The position numbers and the translations under genes were made by a program. DNA of 8,578 nucleotides from Ferrovibrio sp035304305 (GTDB lineage: Bacteria > Pseudomonadota > Alphaproteobacteria > Ferrovibrionales > Ferrovibrionaceae): assembly GCF_035304305.1 (NCBI RefSeq), contig NZ_DATGQG010000107.1, forward strand, positions 1-8,578, given 5' to 3'. The notes beneath the pieces were generated by a model that saw nothing but the letters and a program-made list of their open reading frames with translations, made no database searches and was not told where the DNA came from. Below, one piece after another: positions 1 through 6,166 of this stretch (position 1 is the stretch's first letter; each line of letters begins with the position of its first letter).

Positions 1-291
1 AAGACCGAATGGCGGGAAACCTGGCGTGCAGTGGTGGATGGCATCCGGCTGGAACAGGCAGCCGTACAGTCGAGCGGCGCCGGCATGGAACCCGGACCGG
101 ATGCGGTTTTGCGCGAAGGCTTCTGGGTCTGGCGGCCGAAGCTGCCTGTGCAGCCCGAGCTGGTGCTGACGCGCTCGCCCTATACCGGCAGCGACTGGCA
201 GATCTGCGTCGGAGCCGGCTGTCGTCCGCTGGGCAGCTATTTCCCCGCGGTGGCGCCTGATCAGGCCATCACGCTGAAAGCCTGCGACTAG
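1..291 (+). CDS. DUF1850 family protein, C-terminal part (5' end outside window)
   Basis: The reading frame is open from the first base, so the N-terminus (where this family usually has a signal peptide or anchor) is missing; 96 residues and a TAG stop are present. Family features seen are TEWRETW near the start of the fragment, SGAGMEPGP at fragment residues 25-33, a WVWRP segment, LTRSPYTG, and a WQICVGAGCRPL segment carrying Cys69 and Cys74, with a third cysteine, Cys95, next to the end. These match the conserved pattern of DUF1850 as I recall it. The biochemical role of the family is unknown; its genes are often found beside TRAP transporters of the fused-permease/TAXI type, so such genes may lie just to the left (inference). 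It ends tail-to-tail with the molybdenum hydroxylase gene, sharing CTAG at 288-291. The in-frame GTG codons at 31-36 are internal, not starts. Confidence 0.8.
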   Translation, partial: KTEWRETWRAVVDGIRLEQAAVQSSGAGMEPGPDAVLREGFWVWRPKLPVQPELVLTRSPYTGSDWQICVGAGCRPLGSYFPAVAPDQAITLKACD

Positions 292-299
292 GCCAGGCT
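279..299. terminator. Inverted repeat around shared stop codons, possible bidirectional terminator
   Basis: AGCCTG (279-284) is perfectly complementary to CAGGCT (294-299), giving a 6-bp stem with a 9-nt loop CGACTAGGC. The loop contains CTAG at 288-291, which supplies the TAG stops of both convergent genes. On the plus strand no T-tract follows; on the minus strand the stem runs into TTC, giving only a three-T run. It is therefore a weak candidate for an intrinsic terminator and may be a transcript-end stabilising hairpin or chance. The inverted repeat is directly seen; the function is inferred. Confidence 0.3.
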
Positions 300-2543
300 G
301 ACGGGCAGCTCGCGCAGCCGTTTGCCGGTTGCCGCAAAGATCGCATTGGCCAGTGCAGGAGCCGCCGGTGGCACGCCCGGCTCGCCGATGCCGCCAGGCG
401 GTGCTTCGCTGGGAACCAGGTGCACATCCACCGGCGGCGCTTCGGCCATCCCGAGCAGCCGGTATTCGTCAAAATTGCCTTCCTGGACAGCGGCGTCCTT
501 CAGCGTCACCCGGCCATACAGCGCAGCCGTCAGCCCGAACAGCGCGCCGCCGCGCAGCTGTGCCTTCACGATCGCGGGATTGACGACAGTGCCGGCATCG
601 GCGACGCAGGTCAGGCGGTCGATTTTGACTTCAGTGCCGCTGACGGTCACCTCGGCGACGATGGCAACGATGCTGCCGAAGCTTTCATGCAATGCGAGGC
701 CGCGCCCCCGGCCGGCAGGCAGGGACGTATTCCAGCTGCTGCGGCTGGCGATCAGATCGAGGACGGCGCGGTGGCGCGGCCGGTCCTGCAGCAGCGCCAT
801 GCGATAGCTCAGCGGGTCCTGCTTTGCGGCATGAGCCGCTTCGTCGATCAGGGATTCCTTGACGAAAGCCGAGTGCGAATGACCGACCGAGCGCCAGAAA
901 CCGACCGGCACCGGCGTGTCGGCGCCGACATATTTCAGGGCGGTATTGGGAATCCGGTAGCCGCCGTCCAGGCAACCTTCGATCGAGGTCTGGTCCGGCC
1001 CCATCCAGGTGACCGGCGGGAAGACCCGCTTCATGATCGACGGCGACGCGAGATCATGTTTCCAGGCCACCAGACGGCCGGAGGAATCGAGCCCCAGCTT
1101 CACACGATGCAGGGCGGCAGGGCGGTAGAAATCGTGCCGCATGTCTTCCTCGCGCGGCCACATCACCTGCACGGTCCGGCCCGTCACCGCCCTGGCGACC
1201 ATGGCAGCGGCATGGACGAAATCCGCCTCGGCGCGTCGGCCGAAGCCGCCACCGAGATAGGTCGTGTGAATCCGCACCCGGTCGGCTGACAGGCCCGTTG
1301 CCTCGGCAGCGGCCTTCTGCGCCATCTCCTGGGCCTGCGTCGGCACCCATATATCGAGTCCGTCGGCGCCCAGCCGGGCCGTCGCGTTCATCGGCTCCAT
1401 GGTGGCATGGGCGAGGAACGGCAGCCGGTACTCGGCCGTGATGACCATCGCGGCCGAGCCAATCGCCTTGTCGGCGTCGCCAACCACGTGGATCGTCTTT
1501 CCGTCTGTCTCGATCAGCCTGGCGAAACGGCGCCACAGGGCGCCATCGTCGAGACTGTTTTCCGGCCCCGGCGTCCACTCGGCTCTGACCGCCTCGCGGG
1601 CCTGCATCGCCCGCCAGGAATTGTCGGCCACGACGGCAAAGCCGGCCCCGAGCGGAACAACGGCCTGCACGCCGGGCCGCTTCATCGCTTCCGCGTCATC
1701 CAGCGACTTCAGGGTTGCGCCGAAATGCGGCGCCAATTGCACGGCGGCGAAGAGCTGGTTGTCCCGGCGTACGTCGAGCCCGAATACGGCGGTGCCGTCG
1801 ATTTTGTTCCGGGTATCGACGCGTCTGTCGTAGCTGCCGATCAGCCGCCAGGTCTTCCGGTCCTTCAGGGGGATGTCAGCGGGCGGTTTCAGGCGCGCGG
1901 CGTCGTCGGCCACGGCGCCATAATGCAGCATGCTGCCGCTTGGCTTGTGCTTGATGACTCCGTCGGCGGTCGAGCAGTCGCGGGCGGCCACGCCCCATTT
2001 CGCCGCGGCGGCTTCGACCAGCCGCCAGCGGGCCTCGGCGCCGGCAAGGCGCAGGGTGCGGAACCCATCGCGCAGAGAGGTCGATCCACCGGTCACCTGC
2101 TGGCCGATGACCCGGCCGAGACGGTCCAGCGCCCAGAGCGGCAATCCGCTGAGCGAGTCCGCCTGGTCGCCGCTCAGCATGGATTTGACCATATAAATGT
2201 TCCGGTAGGCCTTGTCGGCGGGCGCATTCCGGATCGTGACTTTCAGCGGGTCGACATCCAGTTCTTCCGCAATCAGCGTCGCGAGACCGGTATGCGCGCC
2301 CTGTCCCATTTCGGACCGGGCAAGCACGAACGTGATCCGGTTGTCGCGACCGATATGCAGCCAGGCGTTCATCCGGCTGATCGCCGGCTGGGTCACGGTA
2401 TTCTGCGCGCCGGCACGCGACGGAAGGTGCATCCCGATCAGCAGGCCGCCGGCAGAGATGGCGGCGCCGCGGAGGAGGGCGCGTCGGGTCACGACCGCGT
2501 GCGAAAATGAGGGCTGGCGGTGGGTGGTTTCAGTTTCGGTCAT
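288..2543 (-). CDS. Tat-exported molybdenum hydroxylase large subunit (isoquinoline 1-oxidoreductase beta-like)
   Basis: This 751-residue protein is a xanthine dehydrogenase-family molybdopterin-binding subunit of the periplasmic IorB type, expected to hydroxylate an N-heterocycle or oxidise an aldehyde using water; the substrate is not predictable. A Tat signal is visible (TRRALLRG with Arg20-Arg21, a hydrophobic stretch, likely cleavage after AGA at 44-46). Molybdopterin-binding signatures follow: GQGAHTG at 80-86, GGGFGRR at 431-437, GFWRSVGHSHSAF at 548-560, and GGIGEPGVPP at 717-726, where Glu721 is the expected catalytic glutamate. Length is normal for the family and no frame break is seen. 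The ATG at 2541-2543 has only a weak GGGA six bases upstream. These enzymes normally need a [2Fe-2S] subunit (IorA), usually encoded adjacently; none is present on either side, so the partner must be encoded elsewhere or the gene is an orphan. The gene is monocistronic in this window. Exact substrate class is uncertain; family assignment is firm. Confidence 0.92.
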   Translation of the reverse strand: MTETETTHRQPSFSHAVVTRRALLRGAAISAGGLLIGMHLPSRAGAQNTVTQPAISRMNAWLHIGRDNRITFVLARSEMGQGAHTGLATLIAEELDVDPLKVTIRNAPADKAYRNIYMVKSMLSGDQADSLSGLPLWALDRLGRVIGQQVTGGSTSLRDGFRTLRLAGAEARWRLVEAAAAKWGVAARDCSTADGVIKHKPSGSMLHYGAVADDAARLKPPADIPLKDRKTWRLIGSYDRRVDTRNKIDGTAVFGLDVRRDNQLFAAVQLAPHFGATLKSLDDAEAMKRPGVQAVVPLGAGFAVVADNSWRAMQAREAVRAEWTPGPENSLDDGALWRRFARLIETDGKTIHVVGDADKAIGSAAMVITAEYRLPFLAHATMEPMNATARLGADGLDIWVPTQAQEMAQKAAAEATGLSADRVRIHTTYLGGGFGRRAEADFVHAAAMVARAVTGRTVQVMWPREEDMRHDFYRPAALHRVKLGLDSSGRLVAWKHDLASPSIMKRVFPPVTWMGPDQTSIEGCLDGGYRIPNTALKYVGADTPVPVGFWRSVGHSHSAFVKESLIDEAAHAAKQDPLSYRMALLQDRPRHRAVLDLIASRSSWNTSLPAGRGRGLALHESFGSIVAIVAEVTVSGTEVKIDRLTCVADAGTVVNPAIVKAQLRGGALFGLTAALYGRVTLKDAAVQEGNFDEYRLLGMAEAPPVDVHLVPSEAPPGGIGEPGVPPAAPALANAIFAATGKRLRELPVSLA

Positions 2544-2570
2544 GGGGCATCCCGATCAGACCATTCCAGA

Positions 2571-2600
2571 GATATAGCTGAAGGCGCAATTCGGGGCCAA
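2571..2600 (-). promoter_or_regulatory. Candidate promoter of the molybdenum hydroxylase gene in the 89-bp divergent gap
   Basis: Reading the minus strand, TTGGCC (2595-2600) resembles a -35 box with 4 of 6 matches to TTGACA. After 18 bases TATATC (2571-2576) resembles a -10 box with 4 of 6 matches to TATAAT. This would give a leader of about 20 bases before the ATG at 2543. The match is only moderate. No equally good plus-strand promoter for the EamA gene and no clear operator repeat were found in the rest of 2544-2632. Confidence 0.3.
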
Positions 2601-2624
2601 TGTCATGATTGAGTTTGCCGTCGG

Positions 2625-2629
2625 GGAGG
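2625..2629 (+). promoter_or_regulatory. Ribosome-binding site deciding the EamA start
   Basis: GGAGG, within a GGGGAGGA run at 2623-2630, sits three bases before the ATG at 2633. The spacing is shorter than usual. It is still the only strong Shine-Dalgarno match near this gene: the TTG at 2609 and the ATG at 2669 have none, which favours 2633 as the start. Confidence 0.6.
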
Positions 2630-2632
2630 ATT

Positions 2633-3589
2633 ATGCCGGGAGCCTATAACAATCGTCAGCTCTCGCCCATGACCGCGTCGTCGTCCTCCTCGGTGCTTAC
2701 CCCTGCGCAAAGCCTGTCGCAGCGCCTTGCGCTGGCGGCACTGGTGCTCGGCGCATTGGCGATCGCCTTTTCACCGATCTTTGTGCGGATTTCCGAAGTC
2801 GGACCAACGGCAACCGGCTTTTACCGGACGATTCTGGCCGTGCCGCCGCTCTGGCTGTGGTGGCGGTTCATGCCTGCGGCGCGAACCGAGACGTCCCATG
2901 TCGGCCGGCCGCCGCTGGCGCTGATCCTGCTGCCGGGCCTGCTTTTCGCCGGCGACCTGTTCTTCTGGCATCTGTCGATCCAGTACACCACGGTGGCCAA
3001 TGCCACGCTGCTGAGCAATTTTGCGCCGGTGATCGTGACCCTGGGTGCCTGGCTGATCCTGCGTGAACGGATCACCTCGAAGTTCCTGTTCGCCATGCTG
3101 ATCGCCATCTGCGGTGCGCTGATGCTCGTCGGTGCCAGCTTCCAGCTGGGCGGCGACTACGTATTCGGCGACATGCTGGCCTTCACCACCGCCATCTTCT
3201 ACGGCGCCTACATGGTTGCCGTGGCGAAGCTGCGCGGCCGGCACGGCACGCAGGATTTGATGGTGTGGTCCAGCCTGGTCACCGGACTGGCGCTGCTTCC
3301 GGTTACCTGGCTGATGGGAGAGAAATTGCTGCCTGCCAGTATGGATGGCTGGTTGATCCTGTTCGGACTCGCCTGGCTCAGCCATGCACTGGGCCAGGGG
3401 CTGATCGCCTATGCCCTTGGTCACCTGCCGGCATCGTTCTCATCCCTGGTGGTGCTGATCCAGCCGGTGGCTGCCGCTTTCTTCGGATGGCTCTGGCTGG
3501 GCGAGGGCCTGCAGCCGCTGCAGATGGCCGGCGGCGTGGTCGTACTTGTCGGAATCGTGCTGGCGCGAAGGGCGCAGCTGGCGCCCTAG
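2633..3589 (+). CDS. EamA/DMT-superfamily transporter, ten predicted membrane helices
   Basis: From the ATG at 2633 the protein has 318 residues. After a Ser/Pro-rich cytoplasmic N-terminus of about 30 residues come two tandem EamA repeats, roughly residues 34-166 and 178-312, each with about five hydrophobic helices. Features typical of the family include SEVGPTATGFYR near residues 54-65, an N-A-T-L-L-S-N-F-A-P stretch near 123-132, LRERI at 143-147 ending the fourth helix of repeat 1, and the matching IQPVAAAFFGWLWLGEGL region near 276-293 in repeat 2. Members export or import small metabolites such as amino acids, purines or drugs at the inner membrane; the substrate cannot be told from sequence. 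It is divergent from the molybdenum hydroxylase gene and convergent with the acetoacetyl-CoA synthetase gene, sharing CTAG at 3586-3589. A TTG at 2609 would add eight residues but lacks a ribosome-binding site. Confidence 0.9.
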   Translation: MPGAYNNRQLSPMTASSSSSVLTPAQSLSQRLALAALVLGALAIAFSPIFVRISEVGPTATGFYRTILAVPPLWLWWRFMPAARTETSHVGRPPLALILLPGLLFAGDLFFWHLSIQYTTVANATLLSNFAPVIVTLGAWLILRERITSKFLFAMLIAICGALMLVGASFQLGGDYVFGDMLAFTTAIFYGAYMVAVAKLRGRHGTQDLMVWSSLVTGLALLPVTWLMGEKLLPASMDGWLILFGLAWLSHALGQGLIAYALGHLPASFSSLVVLIQPVAAAFFGWLWLGEGLQPLQMAGGVVVLVGIVLARRAQLAP

Positions 3590-3600
3590 GCGACGCCAGC
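3569..3600. terminator. Two mutually exclusive hairpins over the shared stop codons, possible bidirectional terminator
   Basis: AGGGCGC (3569-3575) pairs with GCGCCCT (3581-3587), a 7-bp stem with a 5-nt loop ending on the stop codon. GCTGGCG (3577-3583) also pairs with CGCCAGC (3594-3600), a 7-bp stem whose 10-nt loop holds the CTAG at 3586-3589 shared by both convergent genes. The two stems overlap and cannot form together. No T-tract follows on either strand, so classic Rho-independent termination is not well supported; a roadblock, RNA-stability or antisense-pairing role is possible. Pairings are directly seen, function is inferred. Confidence 0.35.
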
Positions 3601-5568
3601 CTTCTGCTGCTGCGCGAAATCCACGAACCAGGCGAGACTGCCGGGATTGGCCATCGTGCCGGGATTGGCGACCTTCTCAGCCGGCTGGCCCAGCAGTATC
3701 TTCTTGATCGGAACTTCCAGCTTCTTGCCCGAAAGCGTGCGTGGCACTTCCGCGATCTGGAAGATATCGTTCGGCACGAAACGGGCAGAGACGGCCTTGC
3801 GGATCGCCTGGTTGATTCTGTCCTTCAGCGCGCCATCGAGGGTCACGCCGGGGCGCAGCACGACGAAGAGCGGCATGTAGGATTCCCGACCGAGATACTC
3901 GAGGTCGACCACCAGGCTGTCGAGAACCTCCGGTAGTTCCTCCACCGCGCGGTAGATTTCCGCCGTGCCGAGCCGCAGGCCGTGGCGGTTGATGGTGGCG
4001 TCGGAGCGGCCGTAGATGACGGCACCGCCGCGCGGCGTGATCCGGATCCAGTCGCCATGCCGCCATTTACCCGGATACATGTCGAAATAGCTGTCGCGAT
4101 AGCGGGAGCCGTCCTTGTCGTTCCACAGGTAGAGGGGCATCGACGGAATGGGCGAAACACAGACCAGTTCACCCACTTCGTCGGTGAGCGGATTGCCGTT
4201 GTCGTCATAGGCCTGGATGTCGGCCCCGAGGCAGCGGCACTGCATCTCGCCGGCATAGACCGGCAGCAGCACGCAACCCGCCACGAAAGCGCCGGCGAAA
4301 TCGGTACCGCCGGAGATCGAGGTCAGCCAGATGTCGCTGCCCAGCTCGCCATAGATCCACGCGTAGGAATCTTCCGAGAGCGGCGAGCCGGTGGAACCGA
4401 CGCTGCGCAGGCTGGAGAGGTCGGCAACCTGTCGCGGCTTGACGCCAGCCTTCTGGCAATTGGCGTAGAAGGCCGCGCCAGCCCCGAAGAAAGTCGCTTT
4501 GGTCTCGCCGGCAAATGCCCACAGCCGGTTCCAGTCCGGCCAGCCCGGACTTCCGTCGTAGATGGCGATGGTGGCGCCGACGAGGAGGCCGGCGACCTGG
4601 GCATTCCACATGATCCAGCCGGTGCTGGAGTACCAGTGATAGATGTCATCGGAACTGATGTCGTTATGCAGCGCCATCATCGCCATGATGACAAGGATGA
4701 TGCCGCCATGACCATGCACGATCGGCTTGGGCAGCCCCGTGGTGCCGGAGGAGTAGACAATCCAGAGTGGGTGATCGAAGGGCACCGGTTCGACTTTCAG
4801 ATCGGCCGGCCGGGCGATGATCTCGGACCATTGCGACAGATGCGGGCGGGCCGGAAGCGGCTGCGCGGTCGTGCCGGGCAGAAGGATCAGATCGGTCACG
4901 CTGGGCAGCGCGTCGACCAGGGCGGCGACTACCTCGCCTTTATCGTGGTATTTGCCGCCATAGTGGCTGGACGGCACGGCAAAAAGGGCTTTGGGCTCGA
5001 TCTGGCGGAAGCGGTCGAGCACCGCATTGAGTCCCATGTCGGGTGAGCATACCGACCAGATGGCGCCGATGCTCACCGTCGCGAGGAAGGCTACCAGCGT
5101 TTCGGGCGTGTTGGGCGCGAAGGCGACGACGCGATCACCGCGCCGGATGCCGCGCTGACGCAGCAGCGCGGCCACCGAGGCGACCTGCTCCCGCAGGCTG
5201 CGCCAGGACATTTCCTGCAGGCCCTGCTGTTCGGAGGCGTAGAGTACGGCGGGGCGCCTGTCGGTTTCATGGCGCAGGACCTGATCGACGAAGTTCAGCT
5301 CCGCGCCGGGAAACCACTCCGCGCCCGGCATGGTGCGCTTCGCCAGGACGGCCCGGTAGGGCTTGTATGCCTTGATATCGAAATAGTCCCAGAGGGACGC
5401 CCAGAAGGCATCCAGGTCGGTGATCGACCAGCGCCACAGTGAATCGTAGTCGGAAAACGTCAGGCCGCGCTCACGCGACAGCCAGTCCATGTACCGGCGC
5501 ATCTGACTGCGGCTGATCCGCTCGGGCGTAGGCGACCAAAGCAGGGCGGGCGCAGGTTGCGCGGTCAT
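3586..5568 (-). CDS. aacS: Acetoacetyl-CoA synthetase (acetoacetate-CoA ligase)
   Basis: This 660-residue cytoplasmic enzyme of the acyl-adenylate superfamily is expected to convert acetoacetate, ATP and CoA to acetoacetyl-CoA, AMP and pyrophosphate. The length is typical of bacterial AacS. The N-terminal cap domain (about 35-90) is followed by the phosphate-binding loop YSSGTTGLPKP at 272-282, HWYSSTGWIMWN at 311-322, SGGTDF at 419-424, the ATP-ribose region YGRSDATI at 519-526, and the C-terminal core TLSGKKLEVP at 611-620 with Lys615 as the likely catalytic lysine. All active-site segments look intact. It is the last gene of the minus-strand operon, 14 nt after the cupin gene. A related beta-keto acid may be the true substrate given the lactonase and cupin upstream, but AacS-type activity is the best call. 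Near the C-terminus ANPG occurs twice, six residues apart. Confidence 0.93.
   Translation of the reverse strand: MTAQPAPALLWSPTPERISRSQMRRYMDWLSRERGLTFSDYDSLWRWSITDLDAFWASLWDYFDIKAYKPYRAVLAKRTMPGAEWFPGAELNFVDQVLRHETDRRPAVLYASEQQGLQEMSWRSLREQVASVAALLRQRGIRRGDRVVAFAPNTPETLVAFLATVSIGAIWSVCSPDMGLNAVLDRFRQIEPKALFAVPSSHYGGKYHDKGEVVAALVDALPSVTDLILLPGTTAQPLPARPHLSQWSEIIARPADLKVEPVPFDHPLWIVYSSGTTGLPKPIVHGHGGIILVIMAMMALHNDISSDDIYHWYSSTGWIMWNAQVAGLLVGATIAIYDGSPGWPDWNRLWAFAGETKATFFGAGAAFYANCQKAGVKPRQVADLSSLRSVGSTGSPLSEDSYAWIYGELGSDIWLTSISGGTDFAGAFVAGCVLLPVYAGEMQCRCLGADIQAYDDNGNPLTDEVGELVCVSPIPSMPLYLWNDKDGSRYRDSYFDMYPGKWRHGDWIRITPRGGAVIYGRSDATINRHGLRLGTAEIYRAVEELPEVLDSLVVDLEYLGRESYMPLFVVLRPGVTLDGALKDRINQAIRKAVSARFVPNDIFQIAEVPRTLSGKKLEVPIKKILLGQPAEKVANPGTMANPGSLAWFVDFAQQQKAGVA
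3640..3669. repeat. Short in-frame direct repeat inside aacS
   Basis: GCCGGGATTGGC occurs at 3640-3651 and again at 3658-3669, exactly 18 bases (six codons) apart. On the coding strand it encodes ANPG twice, in the C-terminal tail of the acetoacetyl-CoA synthetase, outside the catalytic core. AacS proteins commonly carry similar Asn/Ala/Pro-rich sequence here, so this may be conserved protein sequence rather than a recent duplication. Confidence 0.7.
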
Positions 5569-5572
5569 GTTT

Positions 5573-5577
5573 CCTCC
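5573..5577 (-). promoter_or_regulatory. Strong ribosome-binding site of aacS
   Basis: On the minus strand GGAGG lies four bases before the ATG at 5568, within the 14-nt gap after the cupin stop codon. It is one of the two best Shine-Dalgarno matches in this operon and fixes the aacS start, which would allow independent ribosome entry at the last gene. Confidence 0.75.
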
Positions 5578-5582
5578 GACGG

Positions 5583-6164
5583 TTAGGATGTTTTGATCAG
5601 CTTAGCGAGCTCGGGCGAAAATGCACCATCCAGCAGTATGAAAGCCATGCGGGCCGGCTTGGTTGGAGAGCGGTTTTCCCAGGCATGATCGGTGCCGCGC
5701 TGGATCACCACGTCGCCTGCCTGCAGGTGGGTTTCCGAGCCGTCGTCCAGAACCAGCGTGATCTCACCTTCCAGGACGATTCCGTAGTCGACCGATTCCG
5801 TCCGGTGCATCATCGGATGCGGCGAATCGGGCTTCCAGGTCGAGGCATGGCCGGAGCCGACCAGAGAAAAGGCGGCCTGGGCCATCTCGCGGGTCATCAC
5901 CGGCGCGTCCGGCTGCTTCGGGCCAAAATCGACGAAGCGGATCACGCTGCCGTTCTTTGGCGGCTCGATCTGCAGTTTGCGGCCGGTCGGATCCGGGCCG
6001 TTGTCGACCGGGGCGGGGCTGCCGGTCGTGTTCCAGAGTTCGTAAAAGGCCACGCCGATATCCGCCCTTTCGATGGCAGGCTCCAGCACGCTGTCCATGG
6101 CAACCACGGATTTTCCGTTCTGATCGTGACCGGTGACGATGCGGCGGGGACGACGACGGGGCAT
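5583..6164 (-). CDS. Small cupin-domain protein of a catabolic operon
   Basis: This 193-residue, signal-less protein has a basic N-terminus (PRRRPRR at 2-8) followed by RIVTGHDQNGK, a pattern common in a widespread family of single-cupin proteins found in degradation operons. The cupin barrel covers about 108-180, with HPMMHRTESVDYG at 116-128, VLEGEI at 130-135 and RGTDHAWEN at 156-164. Compared with the classical cupin motifs, the first motif is reduced: His120 is present but the second histidine is replaced by Thr122 and the glutamate by Asp126. His160 and Asn164 of motif 2 are kept. It could therefore bind metal through fewer protein ligands, bind a sugar-acid or keto-acid ligand, or have lost catalysis. 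Enzymatic role is not known. The gene follows the lactonase gene by 2 nt, and its GGAGG at 6170-6174 lies inside that gene, implying coupled translation. Confidence 0.85.
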   Translation of the reverse strand: MPRRRPRRIVTGHDQNGKSVVAMDSVLEPAIERADIGVAFYELWNTTGSPAPVDNGPDPTGRKLQIEPPKNGSVIRFVDFGPKQPDAPVMTREMAQAAFSLVGSGHASTWKPDSPHPMMHRTESVDYGIVLEGEITLVLDDGSETHLQAGDVVIQRGTDHAWENRSPTKPARMAFILLDGAFSPELAKLIKTS

Positions 6165-6166
6165 GA

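Noticed and set aside
255..266. 12-bp perfect palindrome GCCTGATCAGGC
   Set aside because: It lies inside the DUF1850 coding region, away from any promoter, and a single short palindrome in GC-rich DNA is weak evidence for an operator.
420..1289. Long plus-strand open frame opposite the molybdenum hydroxylase gene
   Set aside because: The translation is rich in Arg, Gly, His and Pro with no recognisable domain, while the minus strand carries a full, motif-intact enzyme. It is a GC-driven shadow.
1407..2510. 367-codon plus-strand open frame opposite the same gene
   Set aside because: No domain or ribosome-binding site; lies fully inside the Tat-exported enzyme's coding region, whose protein is conserved throughout.
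2609..2632. TTG at 2609 as the EamA start
   Set aside because: It has no Shine-Dalgarno sequence, and the eight extra residues are not typical of the family; the ATG at 2633 directly follows a GGAGG.
3982..5046. 354-codon plus-strand open frame opposite aacS
   Set aside because: Low-complexity, unrecognisable translation opposite the catalytic core of a well-conserved ligase.
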